Source of the DNA: an uncultured Pseudomonadota bacterium
GTDB lineage: Bacteria > Pseudomonadota > Gammaproteobacteria > Methylococcales > Methylomonadaceae
Direction of reading: 5' to 3'
NCBI GenBank assembly: GCA_903953455.1
Contig: CAJBJW010000016.1
Span: 1 to 11,425 of the forward strand
Length of the DNA: 11,425 nt
Both the position numbers and the translations under genes were made by a program. The notes under the pieces were generated by a model. That model was given only the letters and a program-made list of their open reading frames with translations, ran no database searches and had not been told where the DNA came from. Each line of letters begins with the position of its first letter. The first letter of the stretch is position 1. This document shows, piece after piece, positions 1-6,663 of this stretch.

Positions 1-324
1 GACGAATTTGATGCGTTGTTAAATGAAGTCATCGCAGAAGAAGTCGCTACGGTAGAGACCGATGACAGCGTAGAAGACATCGCTGACTTAGATACCCCAG
101 CTGAACACGACGAATTTGATGCGTTGTTAAATGAAGTCATCGCAGAAGAAGTCGCTACGGTAGAGACCGATGACAGCGTAGAAGACATCGCGGACTTAGA
201 TACCCCAGCTGAACACGACGAATTTGATACGTTGTTAGATGAAGTCATTGAAGAAGAAGTCGCTGAGGTAGAAATCGATGACAGCGTAGCCAATATTACT
301 GAATTTAATACGCCATTAGAAAAT
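1..324 (+). repeat. 108-bp (36-residue) tandem repeat, three copies visible
   Basis: Units lie at 1-108, 109-216 and 217-324, all in frame with the acidic SPOR gene. Units 1 and 2 differ at a single base (T84 versus G192, both alanine codons). Unit 3 is clearly diverged but aligns without gaps (DEFDTLLDEV... against DEFDALLNEV...). The window begins exactly at a unit boundary, so further copies may lie upstream. Near-identity at the DNA level points to recent duplication by slippage or recombination, and a gain or loss of units would keep the frame. Confidence 0.95.
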
Positions 325-2658
325 GCAGTAATAGACGATGAAGCGGTCGAGTCATCTGAAAACAACAATAACTTAGACGGTTTAATCGACAGCACAGGCT
401 TTGATTTCGACTTTGATTTGCTGCTCGATGAAATTAGTGATGAATTAAAAGCCGAGATTAGTGAAGAATCTTCATTTATTGACGCCGAAATAAACCCTGA
501 TTCATTAGATGACGCCTTAGATAAAGACGTTATTTTAGAAGACCAAGAGCACGAAGATCTGGAAACGGTTAAAACAGTTGAATCAATCGAACAAACCGAG
601 GAAGACAATCAACAATTAAATGTTGATATCAATGCGGCATTAGATGACTTAATGGATTCAGTCCCTTTTGAGGATGTATTAAACATTCATTCTCAAGATG
701 AAATCAATAAAGATCAAGAAGAATTTAATAACTTTGACGATGTTGCCGATACAGAGGCAACACCTCTTTTCGAAATGTCTGCGTCTGAAGAATCTCTCGA
801 TGACAATTTTGATGAGATTCCCCAATTAGAAGGTTTAAATGACACTATGGAAAATAAAAAAGAAACAGCCGCCTCTGGTTTTGATTTACTAGACGACAAC
901 GCAACTGATAATGCTTATGCGATGCCTGCAAATGAAGCTGATGATTTAGATTGGCTTGATGAAATGGGCAAAGAAGAAACACAAGATGATGCAACTTCAC
1001 CAGAAACTGATAAAGAAGAGTTGATTACAGAAGATGATGACGGTTGGATTACTGGTGATGACGATGATGCGAATGTTGATCCAGCAAAAGCTGAAGAGAC
1101 TACTGCAGAAGACGATGGTGATGATGATGGCTGGATTACTGGCGATGAAGATGATGCGAGTGTTGATTTAGCAAAAGCTGAAGAGACTACTGCAGAAGAC
1201 GATGGTGATGATGGCTGGATTACTGGCGATGAAGATGATGCGAATGCTGATTTAGCAAAAACTGAAGAGACTACTGCAGAAGACGATAGTGATGATGGCT
1301 GGATTACGGATTCAGAAGACAGTCCTGAAGAACTTGATGAACTTGAAGAAGAGCCAGTAAAAACATCCAAAGAATCAACATCGACTGCAAATGTTGCTCC
1401 TGCTGTTGCAGCAGTAGCCGCCGTGGCTGCAGTAGCCGCTTTTGACGAAGGCGCGCTTATAGCCAAAGTAAAAGAAGAGATCAAAGGCGAAAAAGATCAT
1501 GATTTAGCACGTTTACGCGCTGATACAGATAAAGTTGAAGCACATGCGAAAAAACAATTTGCCGGTCTTGAAGACGCTAAAAAGAAAAATACAAAACTGA
1601 GTTATATTGCATTAAGTGTTGGCATTATTGGTTTAATCGGCAGTGGTGGCGTTGGTTATATGGCTTATAATTCAAAAAATGAAGAAGCTGCCATTAACGA
1701 GCATGTCACGCATTTGGATGAAAAAATCAATAACTTTTTAGCCAAAAATCCAGAAAAAGAAATTGAAAACATCAAAAATTCTGTTGAACAATTGAACCAA
1801 AAAATAGATAAATTAGCCGCTACGCAAATCACACCGCCTGTGTCTAACGTTATTATGCCAAGTATTGCTCCTGAAATTGCACCAACGGAATCCGCACAGG
1901 AACCTGTTATCAAAGAAGAAGTCAAACCTGAGCCAAAAAAAGAAAAAGAAGCCTCTAAACATGCTTCTTCAAAAGCAAAATCAAAAGAAAAAGAGGAAAT
2001 TAAACCTGTAGCAGAACCCAAACCATCAACAGAAAAATCGGATTCGCCTGTCAATTTACTCAACAATAAACCTTCGAGCGAAAAACCAAAAGTTGAAACG
2101 CCTGCTGCCATTCCTGAACTTAATCCTGCTACGCCTGAAGCGCCTAAACCAGAAGCAAAATTAGCGGAACCAGTAAAAAAAGTACCTGAAAAAGCAGCTG
2201 AAGCAACTAAAGCGCAAGAACCAAGTCAAAAAGTTGACAATGCAGAACCTGTCAAAATTGAAACATTTGATTCAATTTTAAAAGAAACACCTTACACAGG
2301 TCGCATGACTCGAGGCATGGCATTTGGTCACACGAAAGAAAATGGTGAAAAACATCATACGCATGCACACAAAGATGGTCTAAATGCAGATATTACTGAA
2401 CCAAAACCCGTTCCTGCAGGTAAGTATTCTGTCAACGTTGTGTCTTATCAACAAGAATGGTTTGCTGAAAGTAAAGCGGCTGAATTAAGACAACAAGGTA
2501 TTCCTGTGGAAGTTGCGCCAGTAGATATTACCGACAGCGGTACACGTTATAGATTAAAAGTCAGTGGTTTCAAAACCAAAGGCGAAGCAAATACTTATGC
2601 CAATAAAGTTAAGAAAACATCGGGCTTTGCTGATACCTGGGTGGGTGTAAACGAATAG
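1..2658 (+). CDS. Giant acidic, repeat-containing inner-membrane protein with C-terminal SPOR domain (5' truncated)
   Basis: The reading frame is open from base 1, so the true start lies upstream; 885 codons are visible, ending in TAG. Layout: a very acidic Asp/Glu-rich region (about bases 1-1380) with two tandem-repeat families; a short Ala/Val run (about 1390-1440); a charged helical stretch ending in KKKNTK; one transmembrane helix (about 1597-1668, LSYIALSVGIIGLIG...); a predicted coiled coil (about 1675-1830); a Lys/Pro/Glu-rich linker (about 1900-2270); a His cluster (2329-2370); and a SPOR domain (about 2416-2655, GKYSVNVVSY...TRYRLKVSGF). Lysines before the helix predict a cytoplasmic N-terminus and a periplasmic C-terminus. 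SPOR domains bind denuded septal peptidoglycan, and this is the topology of DamX, DedD and FtsN, so a role in cell division or envelope organisation is inferred. The acidic part is far larger than in DamX. A FimV-like polar scaffold is an alternative, but no LysM is visible. SPOR call strong; function uncertain. Confidence 0.85.
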   Translation, partial: DEFDALLNEVIAEEVATVETDDSVEDIADLDTPAEHDEFDALLNEVIAEEVATVETDDSVEDIADLDTPAEHDEFDTLLDEVIEEEVAEVEIDDSVANITEFNTPLENAVIDDEAVESSENNNNLDGLIDSTGFDFDFDLLLDEISDELKAEISEESSFIDAEINPDSLDDALDKDVILEDQEHEDLETVKTVESIEQTEEDNQQLNVDINAALDDLMDSVPFEDVLNIHSQDEINKDQEEFNNFDDVADTEATPLFEMSASEESLDDNFDEIPQLEGLNDTMENKKETAASGFDLLDDNATDNAYAMPANEADDLDWLDEMGKEETQDDATSPETDKEELITEDDDGWITGDDDDANVDPAKAEETTAEDDGDDDGWITGDEDDASVDLAKAEETTAEDDGDDGWITGDEDDANADLAKTEETTAEDDSDDGWITDSEDSPEELDELEEEPVKTSKESTSTANVAPAVAAVAAVAAVAAFDEGALIAKVKEEIKGEKDHDLARLRADTDKVEAHAKKQFAGLEDAKKKNTKLSYIALSVGIIGLIGSGGVGYMAYNSKNEEAAINEHVTHLDEKINNFLAKNPEKEIENIKNSVEQLNQKIDKLAATQITPPVSNVIMPSIAPEIAPTESAQEPVIKEEVKPEPKKEKEASKHASSKAKSKEKEEIKPVAEPKPSTEKSDSPVNLLNNKPSSEKPKVETPAAIPELNPATPEAPKPEAKLAEPVKKVPEKAAEATKAQEPSQKVDNAEPVKIETFDSILKETPYTGRMTRGMAFGHTKENGEKHHTHAHKDGLNADITEPKPVPAGKYSVNVVSYQQEWFAESKAAELRQQGIPVEVAPVDITDSGTRYRLKVSGFKTKGEANTYANKVKKTSGFADTWVGVNE
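1042..1308 (+). repeat. 84/87-bp (28-29-residue) acidic tandem repeat centred on GWIT
   Basis: Units start at 1042 (87 bp), 1129 (84 bp) and 1213 (84 bp), and a fourth begins at 1297 but decays after GWIT. Each reads GWITGD-acidic-AKAEETTAEDD. Units 2 and 3 differ at 4 of 84 bases by eye; unit 1 carries one extra GAT codon at its end. The family is unrelated in sequence to the 36-residue repeat earlier in the same protein. Each copy sets one Trp-Ile pair in an otherwise strongly acidic stretch. Confidence 0.93.
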
Positions 2659-2671
2659 TTTATAACACGCT

Positions 2672-4126
2672 TTATCTACGCCGCTCTTGCTCATCAGTTG
2701 CTAATAAGAATGCCAATTTTTCATGTAAAATGGCGACTAATTGGGGGCTGATGTTGCGCATTTGTTGTGCTAAGCGAATTTGCAAAATCGCTTGTTGCGT
2801 TTCACCCATAGCAAAATAATAATCTGCTAGATAACGGTGTGATTCAGCAGGCTGATTTAAATCCCCATAAACCTGTGCTAATAATTGCGTAAAAATGGGT
2901 AAACTTTGCGTTTTTTGTGAAAGTTGAAACAAGACTGCTTTTGCATTACTCGGCTCACCTGCTTTCAATAACGCGCCCACATATTCAATTTTAATTGCAT
3001 CGTTTCCAGGAAATTTAGTCGTTAATTTTTGATAACGATCAAGCGCTATTTTGTAATTACTTGACTCCAGTGCAACTCGCGCTAAAGCGGATGAATACTG
3101 CGGTTGCTGAGGGAATTGCTGCGCTAAGCCTTGAAAAATACTTTCTGCTTGTGTGAAATTTTGTGTTTTCAGTGCAACAAGCCCCAAACCGTAATTCGCA
3201 ACTGTACGCTGCTCGGGCAGACCTTGATTTAATCTCGCTTGCAAAAGCGCTCGTATTTCATCGTTATCAACAGTTAATAAAACCTGTAACTTTGTTTTAA
3301 TGAGTTGATACGCTAATGAATCGGGATATTGTTTATAAGGATAACCTTCTGCGCGACCGCGTGAATCCGAAATACGCGATGCGGTGACGGGATGAGTGCG
3401 TAAAAATTCGGGTATATTCTGCCCTGCGTAGCGAGTAGACTGCTGAAGTCGCTCAAAGAATGTCGGCATACTGCGTGGATCGAAAACAGATTTTGACAAC
3501 GTTTGCATACCGACACGATCTGCTTCTTCTTCATGTTCGCGTGTAAAATTAATTTGAAACTGTACACTCCCAGCTTGAATGGCCATAATTGCAGCTTGCC
3601 CCGCAGCGCCTGATTGCGTTCCGAGTAAAATTGCACCCAACGTGGCGGCAACCATAGGAATAGATAAGCGTGAACTGGCTTCATAAGAACGATATAAATG
3701 ACGCTGTGTGACGTGCGCAATTTCATGCGCCATAACGGATGCAAGCTCACTTTCGGCTTCAGTCATTAAAATCAAGCCGGAATTCACACCAATGTATCCA
3801 CCCGGCCCCGCGAATGCATTAATGGCATTTTCCATGACCACGAAAAAATGAAACGGATAAGCAGGTGTATCACTTTGTGATACTAATTTTTCACCGATAG
3901 TTTGAATATATTGCTGAATTTCACTGTCTTGATTGATGTCGACTTGTTGATGTAATCCGCGAAAAAATGCTTCGCCGAGTTGTATCTCTTCTTGAGGACT
4001 AATTAACGTACCTGCTGAATCGCCCATTTCAGGAAGATTTAAGTTATCAATCTCTACCGCAGAACTTACACTCACATTCAAAACAAAACCAATCAGACAC
4101 AAACGCCTTAAAAACGTACTATTCAT
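2672..4126 (-). CDS. bepA: BepA-like periplasmic M48 metalloprotease/chaperone with TPR repeats
   Basis: The 484-residue product is close to E. coli BepA (YfgC) in length and layout. In that family the enzyme sits in the periplasm at the outer membrane, where it assists or degrades stalled beta-barrel substrates such as LptD. Visible parts: a signal peptide with likely cleavage after SSA (residues 21-23); the zinc motif HEIAH (H134, E135, H138); the third zinc ligand E201 in EHEEEAD; H245 in RTHP, at the place of the regulatory His246 of E. coli BepA; and TPR-like helices over roughly residues 305-470. The start ATG (4126) has an AGG-containing Shine-Dalgarno about 9 nt upstream. The gene is last in the minus-strand block, 61 nt after cheC, and converges with the SPOR gene 13 nt away. 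No catalytic residue is missing. A different M48-TPR paralogue is possible, but BepA fits best. Confidence 0.9.
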   Translation of the reverse strand: MNSTFLRRLCLIGFVLNVSVSSAVEIDNLNLPEMGDSAGTLISPQEEIQLGEAFFRGLHQQVDINQDSEIQQYIQTIGEKLVSQSDTPAYPFHFFVVMENAINAFAGPGGYIGVNSGLILMTEAESELASVMAHEIAHVTQRHLYRSYEASSRLSIPMVAATLGAILLGTQSGAAGQAAIMAIQAGSVQFQINFTREHEEEADRVGMQTLSKSVFDPRSMPTFFERLQQSTRYAGQNIPEFLRTHPVTASRISDSRGRAEGYPYKQYPDSLAYQLIKTKLQVLLTVDNDEIRALLQARLNQGLPEQRTVANYGLGLVALKTQNFTQAESIFQGLAQQFPQQPQYSSALARVALESSNYKIALDRYQKLTTKFPGNDAIKIEYVGALLKAGEPSNAKAVLFQLSQKTQSLPIFTQLLAQVYGDLNQPAESHRYLADYYFAMGETQQAILQIRLAQQMRNISPQLVAILHEKLAFLLATDEQERRR

Positions 4127-4187
4127 AAAAATAGCCTAACGAGATTTTATATAAAAAGATGAAACGTAATAGAACGTAATGAATGCA

Positions 4188-4781
4188 CTACGTTGCAGAT
4201 AATTCAATTTTCTCTGCAATCTCTTGATTAAATTCGTTATTCAATAACATTATTAATTTACCGCCTAGAAGTGCATTGCCACTAATCATTAAGTTAACGT
4301 GCGTCACTAATATATTTTCGACATTGTTCTCTTGTTGGATTAGGGTCACAATCGTATCGTTTGAGTATTGCTTATAACAAGTGACCGTGCTTTCAAGTAA
4401 GACGTGCAAACTATCTGCAATTGCTGATAGACCTGCATTCACCATAATGTTGCCAAGCTCACCCATGGCCTCAGATTCAATATCATTAAGGCCTTGCGCA
4501 TCCATTTCATCGCCAAGCATTTTTTGCAAAATACACTGCACATTTTCAGCAGTGAAAAGCACGAGCACTTTCCCATTTAAAAGCCCTGTGAACTCTTGTT
4601 CAACCACACCATAATTGCCCGCATTTAATTGCAGCGTATTGACATCAATTCCGTTTTTCTCAAGCCAATAAGGCTGTGACTCACCTATTATTTCTTGAAA
4701 CCCTTGTACAGCGCGCCCAGTCCCTCTATTGATAATTTTGGCTAATTTCTCAAAATGACGTTGGCTCAAGGTTTCCGTCAT
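4188..4781 (-). CDS. cheC: CheC-like CheY-phosphate phosphatase
   Basis: The 197-residue protein matches the CheC/CheX/FliY phosphatase fold in length and motifs. These enzymes dephosphorylate CheY-type receivers using paired Glu and Asn residues in the motif [DS]xxxExxN. The second site looks intact: E104-xxx-E108-LG-N111 within SEAMGELGNI. At the first site (AKIINRGTGRAV) Asn18 is kept, but the position expected to be Glu is Lys15, so this site is probably inactive. The start codon lies 3 nt after the stop of the receiver gene, with a TAGGTG Shine-Dalgarno inside that gene's end, so the two are surely co-transcribed and the receiver is the natural substrate. No cheD, cheA or MCP gene is in the window. 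The exact symbol is tentative; 'CheC-like' is the safe statement. Confidence 0.8.
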   Translation of the reverse strand: MTETLSQRHFEKLAKIINRGTGRAVQGFQEIIGESQPYWLEKNGIDVNTLQLNAGNYGVVEQEFTGLLNGKVLVLFTAENVQCILQKMLGDEMDAQGLNDIESEAMGELGNIMVNAGLSAIADSLHVLLESTVTCYKQYSNDTIVTLIQQENNVENILVTHVNLMISGNALLGGKLIMLLNNEFNQEIAEKIELSAT

Positions 4782-4784
4782 AAT

Positions 4785-5150
4785 TTAAGCACCTAAAAAA
4801 TATTCAAGAGCAAGTCCAACGGAAGCTTGCGTCACTGGTTTAGCCACCAAAATAGTACCCAGCTCACGCGCTTCATTTTGATAAGATTCTTGTACATTTG
4901 CAGAAAAAATAACAAGGCGAATATCGGGATGTGCCTCTAAAATCAATTTAGCCGCTTGCGTTCCAAGCATACCGGGCATATTGATATCCATCGTGCAGAA
5001 ATCGGGCAATTCATTTTCAATTAACGCAATCGCCTCTTCACCAGTTCCAGCTTCTTGAATCACCCAATCAGGATGCGCTGCTTTAACATGTTGACCAATA
5101 AAAATGCGTGACATTTTGCTGTCATCAACAATCAATATTTTTTTAGACAT
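4785..5150 (-). CDS. CheY-like single-domain response regulator
   Basis: This 121-residue protein is a bare receiver domain with no output domain. The acidic pocket is D9/D10 (ILIVDDS), the phosphoacceptor is D55 (TMDINMPGM), the switch Ser is S83 (VIFSAN) and the conserved Lys is K104 (VAKP). The residue aligning with E. coli CheY Tyr106 is Leu101, so it lacks the aromatic rotamer switch of the flagellar-motor CheY. It would signal by protein contact. Together with the CheC-like phosphatase 3 nt downstream it forms a receiver plus phosphatase unit. Its kinase must be encoded elsewhere. A GAGAG Shine-Dalgarno precedes the ATG. The target (motor, pilus or other) cannot be read from the sequence. 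Confidence 0.9.
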   Translation of the reverse strand: MSKKILIVDDSKMSRIFIGQHVKAAHPDWVIQEAGTGEEAIALIENELPDFCTMDINMPGMLGTQAAKLILEAHPDIRLVIFSANVQESYQNEARELGTILVAKPVTQASVGLALEYFLGA

Positions 5151-5194
5151 AACACTCTCGCTTACTTAAAATAAATTAGGATATAAATAGATAC

Positions 5195-5214
5195 AGCTAA
5201 TTAAAAAATTAGCT
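5195..5214 (-). terminator. Perfect 8-bp inverted repeat, possible weak terminator after the IMPase gene
   Basis: AGCTAATT (5195-5202) and AATTAGCT (5207-5214) pair around a 4-nt AAAA loop (TTTT on the minus strand). The hairpin lies 7 nt beyond the stop of the inositol-monophosphatase-family gene and upstream of the receiver gene. The stem is AT-rich and no proper U-tract follows on the minus strand, so efficient termination is doubtful. It may attenuate read-through into cheY/cheC or be a regulatory palindrome. Confidence 0.35.
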
Positions 5215-5221
5215 TGAATTA

Positions 5222-5995
5222 TCACATAAGTGGTAATAGTTGGTTTAAAATTTTTCCGTTTGTCACCAATATTTGCTTGGGAAAAATACCCGCGTTCCCT
5301 TTAAAATCGGTGACCGTAGCACCAGACTCTATTGCTATCAATGCACCAGCGGCGACATCATATAAATTGAGTTCCTGTTCCCAAAATGCATCGAGCTGAC
5401 CATCCGCTACAAGGCAAATATCCATCGCAGCAGAACCCAATCTGCGCTGTCCTGTTGTTGCCTGCGCAATTCGGCAAAAACGCGCTAAGTTATTATTTTC
5501 TAAATACGAGCGCAAACACGCAAAGCCTGTCCCAATCATCGCCTCATCTAAATTATCGAGTGACGATACATGAATGGCTTTATCGTTTCGCCATGCGCCC
5601 TGACCCTTCAGCGCGCAGTAATAATCATTAAGCGCAGGGGCATAGACAACACCAAAGGCAATATCCGAATTGATTTCCAGTGCCACACTAATCGACCAAT
5701 AATATTGACCGCGTGAAAAAGAATGGGTGCCATCAATAGGGTCTACAATCCAACGCGTATTTTGATTTGCACTTTGACCATTTTCTTCACCCCAAAAACC
5801 ATACTCAGGATAGAGTTCCCCTAGCTTTTCCTTTAAAAAATTTTCTACTGCAATATCTGCAGCCGTGACAAAATCACGAGGACTTTTTTTATCTACATTG
5901 ATATTTTTTAAATCATTAAAATAGCTTAACGCTATCTCCCCAGCTTGGCGAATAAGTGTTTCTAACGTCGTTTTGTCAATAAGTGGTTGGGGCAT
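5222..5995 (-). CDS. Inositol-monophosphatase-family phosphatase (SuhB/CysQ/HisN-type superfamily)
   Basis: At 257 residues this is normal length for the Mg2+-dependent, Li+-sensitive phosphatase superfamily. Metal-site motifs are present: E70/E71 in GFWGEENG; D85 and D88 in DPIDGTHSF (motif A, usually DPIDGTxNF); and D213 in YDVAAG (motif B, usually WDxAAG, so Tyr replaces Trp here). The N-terminal SPRDFVTAADIAVE matches the family's conserved D-x-V-T-x-x-D stretch. The substrate cannot be fixed from these motifs: inositol-1-phosphate, 3'-phosphoadenosine-5'-phosphate (PAP) and histidinol phosphate are all served by members of this group. An in-frame TAA a few codons upstream of the ATG supports the chosen start, although no good Shine-Dalgarno is visible. 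The gene follows rdgB by 59 nt on the same strand and is probably in one transcript with it. Confidence 0.88.
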   Translation of the reverse strand: MPQPLIDKTTLETLIRQAGEIALSYFNDLKNINVDKKSPRDFVTAADIAVENFLKEKLGELYPEYGFWGEENGQSANQNTRWIVDPIDGTHSFSRGQYYWSISVALEINSDIAFGVVYAPALNDYYCALKGQGAWRNDKAIHVSSLDNLDEAMIGTGFACLRSYLENNNLARFCRIAQATTGQRRLGSAAMDICLVADGQLDAFWEQELNLYDVAAGALIAIESGATVTDFKGNAGIFPKQILVTNGKILNQLLPLM

Positions 5996-6054
5996 GCGTT
6001 TTCGTTAATAGTTAGAATAAATAATCCGTTTAGAATAGCACCATTTAGACGAAT

Positions 6055-6663
6055 TCACACGATCCTGTTTTCAAATAAAGCGTGTTTAAGTAGTGCTAAG
6101 GCTTTTCCTCGATGACTAAGGCTATTTTTCACTTCAAATGATAATTGCGCCGCACTGCAATGGTGAGACATAACACCAAAAACAGGGTCATATCCAAAGC
6201 CAAACTCGCCTTCTGGACGCTCTAAAATTGTACCATCCCAACGTCCTTGAGCAATTAAAGGACAGGGATCATTTTCGTGACGCATAAAAACGAGCACACA
6301 AAAAAAGTAAGCGTGTCGCTCTGGCATCGAAACACCGTCTAAATCGGCTAGAAGCTTTGTGATATTTTGTGTATCGCTAGCATTAGCTCCTGCGTAACGT
6401 GCAGAGTAAATACCGGGAGCATCATTTAAAGCATGAACAACCAATCCCGAATCATCGGCAATAGCCGGTAATTGAGAATAATGTGCTGCATTTCGCGCTT
6501 TTAAAATCGCATTTTCCACAAAGCTGCCGCCCGTTTCAGCTATTTCGGGCACAGAAAAATGGGTTTGGGGCAGTAATGAAAATTGAGGCAATAAAGCTTG
6601 CAGCTCTTTAATTTTACCTGCATTACCACTGGCGAGGACTAATGAAGATGGTGTTTTGGTCAT
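6055..6663 (-). CDS. rdgB: RdgB/HAM1-family dITP/XTP pyrophosphatase
   Basis: This 202-residue enzyme hydrolyses non-canonical purine nucleoside triphosphates (dITP, ITP, XTP) to the monophosphate and pyrophosphate, keeping deaminated bases out of DNA and RNA. Family motifs appear in order: SGNAGK (residues 12-17), ETGGSFVENAILKA (43-56), the catalytic-loop Asp pair in ADDSGL (D70, D71), GEFGFGYDPVF (152-162) and SHRGKAL (183-189). The ATG overlaps the ligA stop in the sequence ATGA (6663-6660), so translation is probably coupled to ligA. The pairing makes sense, because removal of deaminated bases from DNA ends with a ligation step. No motif is missing. Confidence 0.95.
   Translation of the reverse strand: MTKTPSSLVLASGNAGKIKELQALLPQFSLLPQTHFSVPEIAETGGSFVENAILKARNAAHYSQLPAIADDSGLVVHALNDAPGIYSARYAGANASDTQNITKLLADLDGVSMPERHAYFFCVLVFMRHENDPCPLIAQGRWDGTILERPEGEFGFGYDPVFGVMSHHCSAAQLSFEVKNSLSHRGKALALLKHALFENRIV

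Noticed and set aside
1..324. CRISPR-like array
   Set aside because: The 108-bp units are contiguous without spacers and are translated in frame.
915..1484. 189-codon minus-strand open frame rich in serine runs
   Set aside because: It is the antisense reading of the GAT/GAA-rich acidic repeats, which yields long Ser/Ile-Gln-Pro runs. It has no domain and no ribosome binding site worth noting.
1665..2111. 148-codon minus-strand open frame
   Set aside because: Antisense shadow of the coiled-coil and K/P/E linker of the SPOR protein; composition is low-complexity and unlike a real protein.
2645..2668. Possible bidirectional terminator between the convergent SPOR and bepA genes
   Set aside because: Only a weak bulged stem (GTGTAAAC with GTTT-ATA-ACAC) and no U-tract on either strand; not supportable as a terminator.
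3313..3750. 145-codon minus-strand open frame inside bepA
   Set aside because: Out-of-frame reading of bepA, which is itself well supported by HEIAH and family length.
4127..4187. Dedicated promoter for bepA with TATAAA at 4146-4151 (minus strand)
   Set aside because: No acceptable -35 box at 16-18 nt spacing, and the predicted transcript would begin at the Shine-Dalgarno; read-through from cheC is as likely.
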